Shown one piece after another: positions 20,059-29,285 of a stretch of DNA of 64,000 bases. The notes below the pieces were generated by a model. That model searched no databases. It was given only the letters and a program-made list of their open reading frames with translations, and was not told the DNA's origin. The stretch covers positions 310,001-374,000 of the forward strand of contig NZ_JAIVLL010000001.1 in assembly GCF_020524625.1 (NCBI RefSeq), written 5' to 3'. The stretch comes from Brevundimonas poindexterae. GTDB lineage: Bacteria > Pseudomonadota > Alphaproteobacteria > Caulobacterales > Caulobacteraceae. The position numbers and the translations under genes were made by a program. Every line of letters starts with the position of its first letter. Position 1 is the first letter of the stretch.

Positions 20059-21465
20059 ATGAGCGTCAAGGCCATCCTTCAGGACATCAAGGACAAGGAC
20101 GTAAAATACGTCGACCTTCGCTTCACCGACACCAAGGGACGACTGCAGCACGTCACCTTTGATATCGATCTGGTCGACGAAGAGTTCCTTGAGGAAGGGA
20201 CCATGTTCGACGGGTCGTCGATCGCGGGCTGGAAGGCCATCAATGAGTCCGACATGCTGCTCAAGCCGGACCTCGACTCTGCCTACATCGACCCCTTCTA
20301 CCAGCACACCACCATGTTCCTGTTCTGCGACGTGCTGAACCCCGATACGGGCGAGCCCTACAACCGCGACAGCCGCTCGATGGCCAAGAAGGCGCTGGCC
20401 TTCGTCCAGTCGGCCGGCGTGGGCGACAAGGTGTTCTTCGGGCCCGAGGCCGAGTTCTTCATCTTCGACGATGTCCGCTGGTCCACCCAGGCCCACGACA
20501 CCGGCTATGCCTATGACTCGACCGAGCTGCCGGCCAACACCGGCTCGGAATACAGCGAAGGCAATATGGGCCACCGCCCCGGACCCAAGGGCGGCTACTT
20601 CCCCGTGAACCCGGTCGACTCCGGTCAGGACCTGCGCGCCGAAATGCTGTCGGTGATGAAGGACATGGGCCTGAACCCCGAAAAGCACCACCACGAAGTG
20701 GCGCCCGCCCAGCACGAACTGGGCCTGAAGTTCGCCGAACTGGTAACGATGGCCGACCGGCTGCAGCTCTATAAATACGTCATCCACAACGTCGCCGCCG
20801 CCTACGGCAAGTCGGCCACCTTCATGGCCAAGCCCATGTTCGGCGACAACGGTTCGGGCATGCACGTGCACCAGTCGATCTGGAAGGACGGCAAGCCCCA
20901 GTTCGCCGGCGACAAATACGCCGGCCTGTCGGACATGTGCCTGTGGTACATCGGCGGCATCATCAAGCACGCCAAGGCCATCAACGCCTTCGCCAACTCG
21001 ACCACCAACAGCTACAAGCGCTTGGTCCCGGGCTATGAAGCGCCGGTCAAGCTGGCCTATTCGGCCCGCAACCGCTCGGCCTCGATCCGTATTCCGTGGG
21101 TCAGCTCGCCCAAGGCCAAGCGCATCGAAGCCCGCTTCCCCGACCCGATGGGCAACCCCTATCTGACCTTCACCGCCCTGCTGATGGCCGGTCTGGACGG
21201 CATCGAGAACCGTATCGATCCGGGCGCCCCGGCCGACAAGAACCTCTATGACCTGCCGCCGGAAGAGCGCGGCAACATCCCCGAGGTCTGCGGCAGCCTG
21301 CGCGAGGCCCTCGAGGCCCTCGACAAGGACCGCGCCTTCCTCAAGAAGGGCGGCGTCATGGATGACGACTTCATCGACAGCTACATCGAGCTGAAGATGG
21401 AAGAGGTGATGCGCCTCCAGCTGCATCCCCACCCCGTCGAGTTCGACATGTACTACAGCTGCTGA
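20059..21465 (+). CDS. glnA: Glutamine synthetase, type I
   Basis: This 468-residue enzyme has the beta-grasp domain ([17 protein letters not shown]) and the ATP and metal site [12 protein letters not shown]. It also has the glutamate/ammonia regions [10 protein letters not shown] and NRSASIRIP. The adenylylation site is intact at Tyr397 (NLYDLPPEE). It makes glutamine from glutamate and ammonia and is controlled through GlnB. A strong terminator lies 20 bases past the stop. Confidence 0.98.
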   Translation: MSVKAILQDIKDKDVKYVDLRFTDTKGRLQHVTFDIDLVDEEFLEEGTMFDGSSIAGWKAINESDMLLKPDLDSAYIDPFYQHTTMFLFCDVLNPDTGEPYNRDSRSMAKKALAFVQSAGVGDKVFFGPEAEFFIFDDVRWSTQAHDTGYAYDSTELPANTGSEYSEGNMGHRPGPKGGYFPVNPVDSGQDLRAEMLSVMKDMGLNPEKHHHEVAPAQHELGLKFAELVTMADRLQLYKYVIHNVAAAYGKSATFMAKPMFGDNGSGMHVHQSIWKDGKPQFAGDKYAGLSDMCLWYIGGIIKHAKAINAFANSTTNSYKRLVPGYEAPVKLAYSARNRSASIRIPWVSSPKAKRIEARFPDPMGNPYLTFTALLMAGLDGIENRIDPGAPADKNLYDLPPEERGNIPEVCGSLREALEALDKDRAFLKKGGVMDDDFIDSYIELKMEEVMRLQLHPHPVEFDMYYSC

Positions 21466-21484
21466 TCGAACCGCTGAATTGACG

Positions 21485-21517
21485 ACGGCCCCGGTGATCG
21501 CTCACCGGGGCCGTTTT
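21485..21517 (+). terminator. Rho-independent terminator of the glnBA operon
   Basis: A perfect 13-bp stem (ACGGCCCCGGTGA and its complement) with a four-base loop is followed by TTTT overlapping the 3' arm. Confidence 0.9.
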
Positions 21518-21534
21518 CAATTTTGTCGCCGGGA

Positions 21535-21783
21535 TCAGCGGTTGGTTGTTTCGACCGAGATGCCGTTCTCGTCAGCGCGGACGGTGGTCGAGTCGCCGGT
21601 CTCGCGCTCGACGACGACGGGCGCGGGCGTTTCGGTTTCGACCGGTACCGGGACGACCGTTTCCTTCTCGACCACGGTGTGGGTTTCGGTGGTCGGCTCG
21701 GCTTCCTGCTCGGCGGGGGTGCAGGCAACGGCGCCGACAACCAGGGCGGTCGAGGCCAGAACGGTCAGGGTAAGGCGGGACAT
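21535..21783 (-). CDS. Small lipoprotein rich in Thr, Val and Glu
   Basis: This 82-residue protein has a lipoprotein signal (VLASTALVVGAVACTP, Cys at residue 21). The mature part is low-complexity: repeats of VVEKETVVPVPVETETPAP, then a short tail DENGISVETTNR. No domain is recognisable. AGGAGA lies seven bases before ATG 21783, and the sequence upstream of it does not look coding. It may be an envelope spacer or stress lipoprotein; function is unknown. Confidence 0.7.
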   Translation of the reverse strand: MSRLTLTVLASTALVVGAVACTPAEQEAEPTTETHTVVEKETVVPVPVETETPAPVVVERETGDSTTVRADENGISVETTNR

Positions 21784-21841
21784 GCGTGTCTCCTGTCGTG
21801 ATAGGTCAGGACAGAACGGCGCCGCTTGTCCCAGGTTCCGC

Positions 21842-22729
21842 CTAGACGGCCAGACCGTCCTCAATGTCCCGCTTGCGACGACGTAGCTCAATGACACGGA
21901 CGCACAGGATCGAGACCTCGTAGAGCAGGATCAGCGGGATGCCGAGCATGATCTGGCTGAGCGGATCCGGCGGGGTCACGAAGGCTGCCACTACGGCAAT
22001 GGCCACGATCGCGTATTTGCGCCCCTTCGAGAGCGCCTCCGAGCTGACCAGTCCAGCCATGCCAAGCAGTGTCATGACGACCGGCAGCTGGAAGCAGAGT
22101 CCGAAGGCCAGCAGCAGCGCCATGACGAGGTTGAGGTAGTCGGACACCCGCGGCAGCAGCTCGGCTGATATGCCGCCGCTCGCCACCTGCTGGCCCAGCG
22201 AGAACAGCATCACGAACGGGAGCATCACATAATAGACCATCGCCGCGCCCAGCAGGAACAGCAGCGGGGCCGCGATCAGGAACGGCAGGAAGGCGCCGCG
22301 CTCATTGCGATAGAGGCCCGGGGCGACGAAGCGGTAGACCTGCCAGGCCATGACCGGGAAGGTGATAACCACCGCCCCGAAGGCGGCCAGCTTCATCTTG
22401 GTGATCAGGAATTCCAGCGGCGCGGTGAAGATCAGATTCACCGTCTCGCCGTCGCCCCGGGGCACGGGTATGAGCCCGGCCGTTCCCAGAATCAGGTCGA
22501 AGGGCGAGACGTTGCCGCCCGGGCCGGCGGCTTCACGGAACTGGGCCGCAACGGCAAAAGGCTGGACCAGGAAGACATAGATCGGATCGGCGACGATAAA
22601 ACAGCCGATGAAGCCGACCACGAACGCCACGACGCACACGATCAGCCGTCCCCGCAGCTCGATCAGGTGATCCATCAACGGCGCGCGTGACGATTCGATC
22701 TCGTCTTCGTCGTGGGCGGAGCGGCTCAA
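21842..22729 (-). CDS. tatC: Sec-independent protein translocase TatC
   Basis: This 295-residue protein has the six membrane helices of TatC and the signature MDHLIELRGRLIV near the N-terminus, then FMTAPLEF-like IFTAPLEFLITKMKLA and WQVYRFVAPGLYRNER. TatC binds twin-arginine signal peptides. The first periplasmic loop is somewhat long (AAGPGGNVSPFDLILGTAGL). The likely start is a TTG at 22729 overlapping the tatB stop (TTGA); the next ATG would remove the cytoplasmic N-terminus. Confidence 0.96.
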   Translation of the reverse strand: MSRSAHDEDEIESSRAPLMDHLIELRGRLIVCVVAFVVGFIGCFIVADPIYVFLVQPFAVAAQFREAAGPGGNVSPFDLILGTAGLIPVPRGDGETVNLIFTAPLEFLITKMKLAAFGAVVITFPVMAWQVYRFVAPGLYRNERGAFLPFLIAAPLLFLLGAAMVYYVMLPFVMLFSLGQQVASGGISAELLPRVSDYLNLVMALLLAFGLCFQLPVVMTLLGMAGLVSSEALSKGRKYAIVAIAVVAAFVTPPDPLSQIMLGIPLILLYEVSILCVRVIELRRRKRDIEDGLAV

Positions 22730-23253
22730 AGGTCCAGGGCCTTCTTGCGTGTGACTTTGGCCCGGCTTGCGGTCGATCCGGTCCCCGTCTTCGGGACAGC
22801 TTTCGCGCGGGGTTTACGCACTGGTTTGGCTTTCTCGGGTGCCGCTTCAGGCTGCTCGGCAGGCGGCGAAGGCATGGGCCTTGCGGTCATCTCTTCCTTC
22901 GCGGGCCCCTCAGCCTCGGGCGCGGCAAGGGCCGGCTGCGCGGGCGGCGACACCAGCGGCTGCTTCAGGCTCTGGTCGATGTCGCGGAAGGCCTCTTCCG
23001 CCTCGGCCCCGAGCGGCACGGCCTGGGCATTGCGCAGGGCCTCGACTTCCTTGCGCAGCTCATCGAGCTCGGCCTGGCGGGCCATTTCGTCAAAGCTGGA
23101 GCGGAACTCGGCCGCCATGGCGCGGGCCCGGCCCACGAACTGGCCAACCTTGCGCATCATCAGAGGCAGGTCTTTCGGCCCGACCACGATCAGGGCCAGC
23201 AAGCCGATGACAAGGATTTCCAGCCCGCCGATGCCGGGACCCAGACCACCCAT
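22726..23253 (-). CDS. tatB: Sec-independent protein translocase TatB
   Basis: This 175-residue protein has the TatB N-terminal anchor and hinge (GGLEILVIGLLALIVVGPKD, then LPLMMRKVGQFVGRARAMA), an amphipathic helix, and a long Pro/Ala/Lys-rich tail. TatB forms the substrate receptor with TatC. It lies between tatA and tatC on the same strand in the usual order. The tail after residue 100 is low complexity and poorly conserved in general. Confidence 0.95.
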   Translation of the reverse strand: MGGLGPGIGGLEILVIGLLALIVVGPKDLPLMMRKVGQFVGRARAMAAEFRSSFDEMARQAELDELRKEVEALRNAQAVPLGAEAEEAFRDIDQSLKQPLVSPPAQPALAAPEAEGPAKEEMTARPMPSPPAEQPEAAPEKAKPVRKPRAKAVPKTGTGSTASRAKVTRKKALDL

Positions 23254-23282
23254 GGATCACACGCTTTCGTTCAGGGGGACGA

Positions 23283-23489
23283 TCAGCGCTTCAGGTCTTC
23301 TTTTTCCGCATCGGTCCGGGGCAGCACGCTGTCTCCAGAGGACTTGTCATCCTCGCCCTTCAGGCCTTCGCGGAAGGCGCGGATGCCCTTGGCGGCATCG
23401 CCCATCAGGCCGGAAATCTTGCCGCGCCCGCCGAACAGCAGGAGAGCCACAACGGCGATGATCAGAATTTGCCAGATGCCGGGCTGCAT
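23283..23489 (-). CDS. tatA: Sec-independent protein translocase TatA
   Basis: This 68-residue protein has a single membrane helix ([20 protein letters not shown]) and an amphipathic helix ([19 protein letters not shown]), then a short acidic tail, as expected of TatA. The FG hinge is present. TatA oligomers form the translocation pathway. It is the first gene of tatABC. Confidence 0.96.
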   Translation of the reverse strand: MQPGIWQILIIAVVALLLFGGRGKISGLMGDAAKGIRAFREGLKGEDDKSSGDSVLPRTDAEKEDLKR

Positions 23490-23596
23490 GAATCTACGTC
23501 TCGATAAACAGGGTGGCGGGAGTGCCGGTGACTTTGATCACACCCCATATAGGCCTTGTGATGGCCACGCGCCAAGCGATCCTGTAGTGCGCCGCC

Positions 23597-24064
23597 ATGG
23601 CTGCTGAACTTTCTCATGTGATCATCCACACCGACGGTGCCTGCAAGGGCAATCCCGGCCCGGGAGGCTGGGGCGCGATCCTGCAGACCGGCGCCGGCCA
23701 CGAGCGGGAACTGCACGGCGGCGAGCCGGAAACGACCAACAACCGCATGGAGCTGACGGCGGCCATCATGGCGCTGGAGGCGCTGACCCGGCCCTGCCGC
23801 GTCGATCTGCACACCGACAGCCGCTATGTCATGGACGGCATCACCAAATGGATCGTCGGCTGGAAATCCCGCGGCTGGAAGACGGCCGACAAGAAGCCAG
23901 TCAAGAACGAGGACCTTTGGCGCCGTCTCGACGAGGCGCGAACGCGCCATCAGGTGAAATGGCACTGGGTGAAGGGCCACGCAGGCCATGAGCTGAACGA
24001 GCGGGCCGACGCCCTGGCCAATGCCGGCATCGACGCCCTGCCCCGCCGCACCGGTCGGCGCTAG
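23597..24064 (+). CDS. rnhA: Ribonuclease HI
   Basis: This 155-residue enzyme has all catalytic carboxylates: Asp13 in [17 protein letters not shown], Glu52 in [10 protein letters not shown], Asp74 in [12 protein letters not shown], and Asp138 in NERADALAN. The basic handle region [16 protein letters not shown] is present. It removes RNA from RNA-DNA hybrids. It is divergent from tatA, and its stop overlaps that of the NfeD-like gene. Confidence 0.97.
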   Translation: MAAELSHVIIHTDGACKGNPGPGGWGAILQTGAGHERELHGGEPETTNNRMELTAAIMALEALTRPCRVDLHTDSRYVMDGITKWIVGWKSRGWKTADKKPVKNEDLWRRLDEARTRHQVKWHWVKGHAGHELNERADALANAGIDALPRRTGRR

Positions 24065-24525
24065 GGCGCGCGCACCTTCAGCCGGGCACCCTCGACCATC
24101 TCGACGATGACGCGCGAGCCGATGGGCGGCGTGCCGTCCCCGTCAATCTCGGCCGCCCATTCGGCACCCGAGATGAACACCCGGCCCTTGCCGTTCAGGA
24201 AGGGGGTGATGACCTCGGCCGGGCGACCGACCAGACGGGTATCGCGGTCGTTGACGTCGGGCATGTCCGCAGGGTTCATCCGCTTGATCAATCGGCTGGA
24301 CAGCAACGTCAGGGCGGCGGTCAGCACACCGAAGACGATGAACTCGATCGCGAATCCATAGCGCAGTCCGAGGGCGGTCAGCACCGCCACCAGCCCGGCG
24401 GATACGGCCGGCCACAGCAGCCATTCGCTGGACAAGGCAGCCTCGATCGCCAGCAGGGCGAGGCCGACGGCCAGCCAGATCCACCAGGGCTGGGAGGCGT
24501 GAAGCGAGACCAGGGCGTCGATCAT
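24061..24525 (-). CDS. NfeD-family membrane protein
   Basis: This 154-residue protein has three or four hydrophobic segments ([48 protein letters not shown]) and a C-terminal OB-fold-like NfeD domain ([20 protein letters not shown], then [20 protein letters not shown]). NfeD proteins partner SPFH proteins in membrane microdomains. The SPFH gene is 11 bases upstream on the same strand. GGAGAGG supports ATG 24525. Confidence 0.9.
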   Translation of the reverse strand: MIDALVSLHASQPWWIWLAVGLALLAIEAALSSEWLLWPAVSAGLVAVLTALGLRYGFAIEFIVFGVLTAALTLLSSRLIKRMNPADMPDVNDRDTRLVGRPAEVITPFLNGKGRVFISGAEWAAEIDGDGTPPIGSRVIVEMVEGARLKVRAP

Positions 24526-24536
24526 GGATCCCTCTC

Positions 24537-25547
24537 CTATTCGGTCCGCGGCACTGAACCCCGCGCCGGACGCGAGGCGGGGGCACGGGCGGGCGCCGAA
24601 CGCGCCGGCTGGGGCGCCGGAGCCGGGGTGCGCTGCTGTTCGCGGGCCAAGCCGACCAGTTCGCCCAGACCGGCGACCGTCCCGACCAGCCCCCCCAGCT
24701 CGGCCGGCACGATCACCGTGCGCTGCTGCGGGCTGCGGGCCAGTTCGGCAAAGGCCTCGACGTATTTCTGGGCCACGAAGTAGTTGATGGCGTTGACGTC
24801 GCCGCGGGCGATCGCCTCGGACACCATGGCCGTCGCGCGGGCCTCGGCCTCGGCTTCCCGCTCGCGCGCCTCGGCGTCGCGGAAGGCGGCCTCGCGGCGC
24901 CCCTCGGCCTCAAGGATGGCGGACTGTTTCGCACCCTCGGCGCGGGCGATGGCCGCCTGCTTCTCGCCGTCGGCCTCGGTGATCACGGCACGCCGCTCGC
25001 GCTCGGCCTTCATCTGGCGGGCCATGGCGTTGGTGATGTCGACCGGCGGGGTCAGGTCCTTGATCTCTATACGGTTGACCTTGACCCCCCACGGCTCGGT
25101 CGCCGCGTCGATCACGGTCAACAGGCGGCTGTTGATGCTGTCGCGCTGGAACAGGACCTCGTCCAGCTCCATGGAGCCGATCACGGTCCGCAGGTTGGTC
25201 GAGCTGAGCTGGGTGATGGCATAGGGCAGGTCCTCGACCCGATAGGCGGCCGCCGCTGCATTCATTACCTGGATGAAGACGATGGCATCGACCTTCACCA
25301 TGGCGTTGTCCTTGGTGATCACCTCCTGCTGGGGCACGTCCAGGACCTGTTCCATCATGTTCATGCGGCGACCGACGCGTTCGACGAACGGGGTCAGCAG
25401 GCTGATGCCGGGCGACAGGGTCTTGGTGTACTTCCCGAAGCGTTCGACCGTGAATTCACGGCCCTGCGGCACGATCTTGATCACGCTGAACAGCAGGATC
25501 ACCGCGAAGACGACGACCACGATTCCAAAGATGTCCAACATGTCCAT
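24537..25547 (-). CDS. SPFH/Band 7 protein, QmcA/stomatin type
   Basis: This 336-residue protein has an N-terminal membrane anchor (IFGIVVVVFAVILLFSVIKI) and a SPFH domain (VPQGREFTVERFGKYTKTLS, TKDNAMVKVDAIVFIQV, TNLRTVIGSMELDEVL). A long Ala/Glu/Arg coiled coil follows (KAERERRAVITEADGEKQAA) and a Pro/Ala/Arg tail ends it. Such proteins scaffold membrane microdomains and can regulate FtsH. The paired NfeD gene follows directly. ATG 25547 was preferred to a GTG at 25559 on spacing. Confidence 0.92.
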   Translation of the reverse strand: MDMLDIFGIVVVVFAVILLFSVIKIVPQGREFTVERFGKYTKTLSPGISLLTPFVERVGRRMNMMEQVLDVPQQEVITKDNAMVKVDAIVFIQVMNAAAAAYRVEDLPYAITQLSSTNLRTVIGSMELDEVLFQRDSINSRLLTVIDAATEPWGVKVNRIEIKDLTPPVDITNAMARQMKAERERRAVITEADGEKQAAIARAEGAKQSAILEAEGRREAAFRDAEAREREAEAEARATAMVSEAIARGDVNAINYFVAQKYVEAFAELARSPQQRTVIVPAELGGLVGTVAGLGELVGLAREQQRTPAPAPQPARSAPARAPASRPARGSVPRTE

Positions 25548-25626
25548 TGTTTCCAGCACTCCCGATGGTTTTGGACAGGCTAGGCCGTAAAACCCGGGTT
25601 CGCCACAGAAACCGGACGCGGCGGGA

Positions 25627-26067
25627 TCATTCCGGCGTGAACAGGTCCGCGGCCATCCGTATGACCCGCACCGTCTCGCTCCACGCGACGCGCGCAGCGA
25701 TGTCCTTCACCGGCCAGAACCGCGCCTCGGCCGCATCGTCACCGGCCACCGGCTCTCCCGCCGTCCAGCGCGCGGCGAAGTCTATCAGCACATAGTGGCG
25801 GCCATCCTCGGGGAAGAGGCCATCCACGACGTCCACCAGCGGCCCCAGCTCGGCCTCGACGCCCGTTTCCTCCCTCAGTTCGCGCAGGGCGGCGTCACGA
25901 ACCGTCTCCCCCGGCTCGACGCGACCGCCCGGCAGGCTCCATTCGCCCAGTCGGGGCGGACGCCCGCGCCGGATCAGCAGGACCTCATCGCCACGCAGGC
26001 AGATCACACCCACGGCGGCGACCGGAGCAGTCATGGGCGGCGTATCGGAGGTCGTGTGCGGGGCCAT
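25627..26067 (-). CDS. Nudix hydrolase, ADP-ribose pyrophosphatase-like
   Basis: This 146-residue protein carries a complete Nudix box, from [18 protein letters not shown] through EETGVEAEL, matching GX5EX7REUXEEXGU. The overall length and the LSLPGG-like WSLPGG strand fit the ADP-ribose/NADH diphosphatase group or a MutT-like sanitiser. The substrate cannot be read from the sequence. ATG 26067 is preceded by AAGGGA; an ATG at 26034 lacks a ribosome site. It is divergent from the FAD-linked oxidase gene. Confidence 0.88.
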   Translation of the reverse strand: MAPHTTSDTPPMTAPVAAVGVICLRGDEVLLIRRGRPPRLGEWSLPGGRVEPGETVRDAALRELREETGVEAELGPLVDVVDGLFPEDGRHYVLIDFAARWTAGEPVAGDDAAEARFWPVKDIAARVAWSETVRVIRMAADLFTPE

Positions 26068-26107
26068 TGTCCCTTTTCCCCGGCCCGGTCATCTGAGACA
26101 AGCAGGC

Positions 26108-27514
26108 ATGGCAGCCCCCTCCCCCCAGGCGATCGCGGAACTGAAAGAGGCGCTCGGTCCCGAGGGCTGGAGCGAGGATGCCGACACCCTGGCCCCGCAT
26201 CTTCGCGAATGGCGGGATCGCTGGCAGGGCCACACCCCCCTGTTGCTCAAGCCTGGCTCGACGGCCGAGGTCGCGGCCGCCGTCGCCATCTGCGCCCGCC
26301 ATGGGGTCGCGATCACGCCCCAAGGCGGCAATACCGGCTTGGTCGGCGGGCAGATTCCGATGGGCGAGGTTCTGCTCAGCACCAAACGCCTACGGGCGAT
26401 CCGCGACGTCAGCCCTCTCGACGACGCGCTGACGGTCGAGGCCGGCGTGACCCTGTACGAGGCCCAGCAGGCCGCCCTTGCGGTCGACCGCCGGTTCCCG
26501 CTGGGACTGGCGTCCGAGGGCACAGCCACGATCGGCGGCGTCCTGTCGACCAATGCCGGCGGGACATCGGTGGTGCGCTACGGCATGGCGCGCGATCTGG
26601 TGCTCGGCGTCGAGGCGGTGCTGGCGGATGGTCGGGTGTTCAACGGGCTGAAGCGGCTGCGCAAGGACAACACCGGCTACGACCTGAAGCAGCTGCTGAT
26701 CGGGGCCGAAGGCACGCTGGGGATCATCACTGCCGCGACGCTGAAGCTGTCGCCGGTTCTGCGGGGGCGCGCGACCGCCATCGTCGGTCTGGAGACGCCC
26801 GAGCAGGCCATCACCCTTCTGGCGCGGGCCAAGGCCGAATCGGGCGGCGGGGTCGAGGCCTTCGAACTGATGAAGCGGCTGGGCACGGAGCTGGTGCTGA
26901 GATGGATTCCGGACACGCGTGAGCCGCTGGAGAGCATGCCGCCCTGGTCGGTGCTGATCGAGCTGGGCTCCGGCTCTCCGGACGAGGCAGGCAAGGCGCT
27001 GGAACGGCTGCTGGCCCAGGCCTTCGAGGACCGCCTGATCACGGATGCCGCCATTGCCGCGAACGAGACCCAGGCGGCGGCCCTCTGGCGCCTGCGCGAG
27101 GAACAGTCCGCGGGTCTCAAGCCGGAAGGCGGTGGCTGGAAGCACGACGTCTCGGTGCCGGTGTCGCGGATCGCCGACTTCATCGAAGAGGCCTCAGCCG
27201 CCGTCGACTCGTTCGAGCCCGGCGCGCGAATCAGCGTCTTCGGCCATGTCGGTGACGGCAATCTCCACTACGACGTCTTGTGCCCTGAGGGCGCGGACCT
27301 GAAGCCCTTCCTGTCCCGCTGGACGGAGGGATCCCGCATCGTTCACGACATCGTCGCCCGCTACGACGGCTCGATCTCGGCCGAGCACGGCCTGGGACGG
27401 CTGAAGACCGACGAGGCCCGGGGCTACAAGTCGGATGTCGAAATCGACACCTTGAAAGCCATCCGCAAGGCGCTGGACCCCCACGGCATTTTCAACCCGG
27501 CCATCCTGTTCTGA
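26108..27514 (+). CDS. FAD-linked oxidase, D-2-hydroxyacid dehydrogenase family (D2HGDH/GlcD-like)
   Basis: This 468-residue protein has a PCMH-type FAD domain: TPQGGNTGLVGGQIP, then EGTATIGGVLSTNAGG and GYDLKQLLIGAEGTLGIIT. The C-terminal FAD-oxidase domain has FGHVGDGNLHYDV and the final SAEHGLGRLK. These histidines coordinate a divalent metal in D-2-hydroxyglutarate and D-lactate dehydrogenases. The exact substrate is open; D-2-hydroxyglutarate is the most common for this architecture. The start was set at ATG 26108, where the conserved region begins. Confidence 0.9.
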   Translation: MAAPSPQAIAELKEALGPEGWSEDADTLAPHLREWRDRWQGHTPLLLKPGSTAEVAAAVAICARHGVAITPQGGNTGLVGGQIPMGEVLLSTKRLRAIRDVSPLDDALTVEAGVTLYEAQQAALAVDRRFPLGLASEGTATIGGVLSTNAGGTSVVRYGMARDLVLGVEAVLADGRVFNGLKRLRKDNTGYDLKQLLIGAEGTLGIITAATLKLSPVLRGRATAIVGLETPEQAITLLARAKAESGGGVEAFELMKRLGTELVLRWIPDTREPLESMPPWSVLIELGSGSPDEAGKALERLLAQAFEDRLITDAAIAANETQAAALWRLREEQSAGLKPEGGGWKHDVSVPVSRIADFIEEASAAVDSFEPGARISVFGHVGDGNLHYDVLCPEGADLKPFLSRWTEGSRIVHDIVARYDGSISAEHGLGRLKTDEARGYKSDVEIDTLKAIRKALDPHGIFNPAILF

Positions 27515-27590
27515 ACGACTGCGACCCTCTGACGCCGGTTTCCATCTGCGGCGAAGCTGCCTAAGTCAGGCGCCCGAAGGGAGACCCGAT

Positions 27591-28361
27591 GTGCTGATGA
27601 TCCTGTCCCCGGCCAAGCGGCTGGACTTCTCCGAACCTGCGCTGGACGCCCCGGCGACCGCGCACCGCATGGCGGAGGACGTCCGTAGCCTGTCGGTCAC
27701 GGCCCGGCGCCAGACCCAGGCGGACCTGCGGCGCCTGATGGGTATATCGGCAGATCTGGCCAAGCTGAATCAGGCGCGGTTCAAGGCCTTCGATCCCGAC
27801 AGCAACGAGGGGATGCAGGCCGCCTTCGCCTTTGCCGGCGATGTCTATCAGGGCCTGGATGCCCGTAGCCTGGATCGCGACGGCCTGACCTGGGCCCAGG
27901 ATCACCTGCGCATCCTGTCCGGCCTCTACGGCCTGCTGCGACCGCTCGACCGGATCCAGGCGTATCGGCTCGAGATGGGCACCCGGCTGAAGACCCGCCG
28001 GGGGTCCAGCCTCTACGACTTCTGGGGCGACCGGATTTCGAAGGCGCTCAATGCCGATGCCGACGGTCAGACGGACCCGACGCTCGTCAACCTGGCCAGC
28101 CAGGAGTATTTCGGCGCCGTGGACGCAAAGGCGCTGAAGCTGCCGGTCGTGACCATCCACTTCCGCGAGGAGAAGGACGGCGAAAGCCGGGTCATCTCCT
28201 TCTTCGCCAAGAAGGCGCGCGGGAGGATGGCCCGCTATGCGATCGATAACCGCCTCGATCGGGCCGAGGATCTCAAGGCCTTTGATCGCGACGGCTATGC
28301 CTTCCGGCCCGGGCCGTCGACCGAGACCGACTGGATATTCACCAGATCAGGAAATTCCTGA
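27591..28361 (+). CDS. yaaA: YaaA-family peroxide stress protein
   Basis: This 256-residue protein is full length for YaaA (DUF328). Typical stretches are ILSPAKRLDFSEP, FDGDVYQGL-like FAGDVYQGLDARSLD, LRILSGLYGLLRPLDRIQAY, YDFWGDRI, NLASQEYF and VISFFAKKARG. E. coli YaaA limits free iron and DNA damage under peroxide; the fold also binds DNA. The start is a GTG at 27591 with an ATG two codons on. It is followed by an SDR gene. Confidence 0.95.
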   Translation: MLMILSPAKRLDFSEPALDAPATAHRMAEDVRSLSVTARRQTQADLRRLMGISADLAKLNQARFKAFDPDSNEGMQAAFAFAGDVYQGLDARSLDRDGLTWAQDHLRILSGLYGLLRPLDRIQAYRLEMGTRLKTRRGSSLYDFWGDRISKALNADADGQTDPTLVNLASQEYFGAVDAKALKLPVVTIHFREEKDGESRVISFFAKKARGRMARYAIDNRLDRAEDLKAFDRDGYAFRPGPSTETDWIFTRSGNS

Positions 28362-28433
28362 TCCGCCTCCGTGGCGCGCCCGCAGATCAGTCGCTATAGA
28401 TCACGGACGGTTTCATTCACGAGCAGGCAATCG

Positions 28434-29282
28434 ATGTTTCAGTGGCCCAAGCGCGGTGACAAGGCAGAGTCCGAACAGGCCCGCCCGCGCGACATGAACG
28501 ATCTTCGCGGCCAGGTGGCCGTGATCACGGGCTCGACGTCGGGAATCGGACTGGCGCTGGCCCGGGCCGTGGCCGCGCGGGGCGGCGACGTGGTACTGAA
28601 CGGGCTGGGTGATCCCTCCGAGATCGAGCGCACCCGCACCGAGATGGAAGCCGCCTGCGGCGTCCGCGTCCGATATCACGCCGCCGACATGCGCCATGGC
28701 GAGGAGGTGGCCGACATGGTCGCCTATGCCAAGCACGAGCTGGGTCGTCTGGACATCCTGGTCAACAACGCCGGCGTGCAGCACGTCGAGGCCATCGAGA
28801 AATTCCCGGCCGACAAATGGGAACAGATCATCGCGATCAACCTGTCGTCGGCCTTCTATGCCACCCGCGCCGCCGTGCCGATCATGAAGGCCCAGGGGCG
28901 CGGCCGGATCATCAATGTGGCCTCGGCCCACGGACTGGTCGCCAGCCCCTACAAGTCCGCCTATGTCGCGGCCAAGCACGGCGTGATCGGCCTGACCAAG
29001 ACCGTCGGGCTGGAGCTGGCGCGCGAGGGCATCACCTGCAATGCCATCTGCCCGGGCTTCGTCGAAACGCCCATCGTCGAAAAGCAGATCGCCGATCAGG
29101 CCCGCACCCACGGCATCTCCAAGGACCGGGTGCTGGAGGAAGTGATCCTCAAGTCCCAGCCGACCAAACGGTTCGTCACGACCGACGAACTGGTCGGCAT
29201 CTTCCTGTACCTGGTCTCCGATCTGGGCGCCTCGGCCAACGGCACCGCCTTCTCGATCGACGGCGGCTGGACGGCCCAGTAG
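28434..29282 (+). CDS. 3-hydroxybutyrate dehydrogenase-like SDR
   Basis: This is a classical short-chain dehydrogenase with cofactor motif TGSTSGIGLALA, then ILVNNAGVQHVEAIE, INVASAHGLVASPYKSAYVA holding the Ser-Tyr-Lys residues, and ICPGFVETPIVEKQI. The latter two are characteristic of D-3-hydroxybutyrate dehydrogenase, which links polyhydroxybutyrate breakdown to acetoacetate. ATG 28434 gives 282 residues with a polar 20-residue N-terminal extension; ATG 28494 gives the usual 262 residues. Neither has a strong ribosome site, so the start is uncertain. Confidence 0.88.
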   Translation: MFQWPKRGDKAESEQARPRDMNDLRGQVAVITGSTSGIGLALARAVAARGGDVVLNGLGDPSEIERTRTEMEAACGVRVRYHAADMRHGEEVADMVAYAKHELGRLDILVNNAGVQHVEAIEKFPADKWEQIIAINLSSAFYATRAAVPIMKAQGRGRIINVASAHGLVASPYKSAYVAAKHGVIGLTKTVGLELAREGITCNAICPGFVETPIVEKQIADQARTHGISKDRVLEEVILKSQPTKRFVTTDELVGIFLYLVSDLGASANGTAFSIDGGWTAQ

Positions 29283-29285
29283 AAC

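Noticed and set aside
19993..21432. Long minus-strand frame opposite glnA
   Set aside because: A product of GC-rich third positions; glnA is fully conserved on the plus strand.
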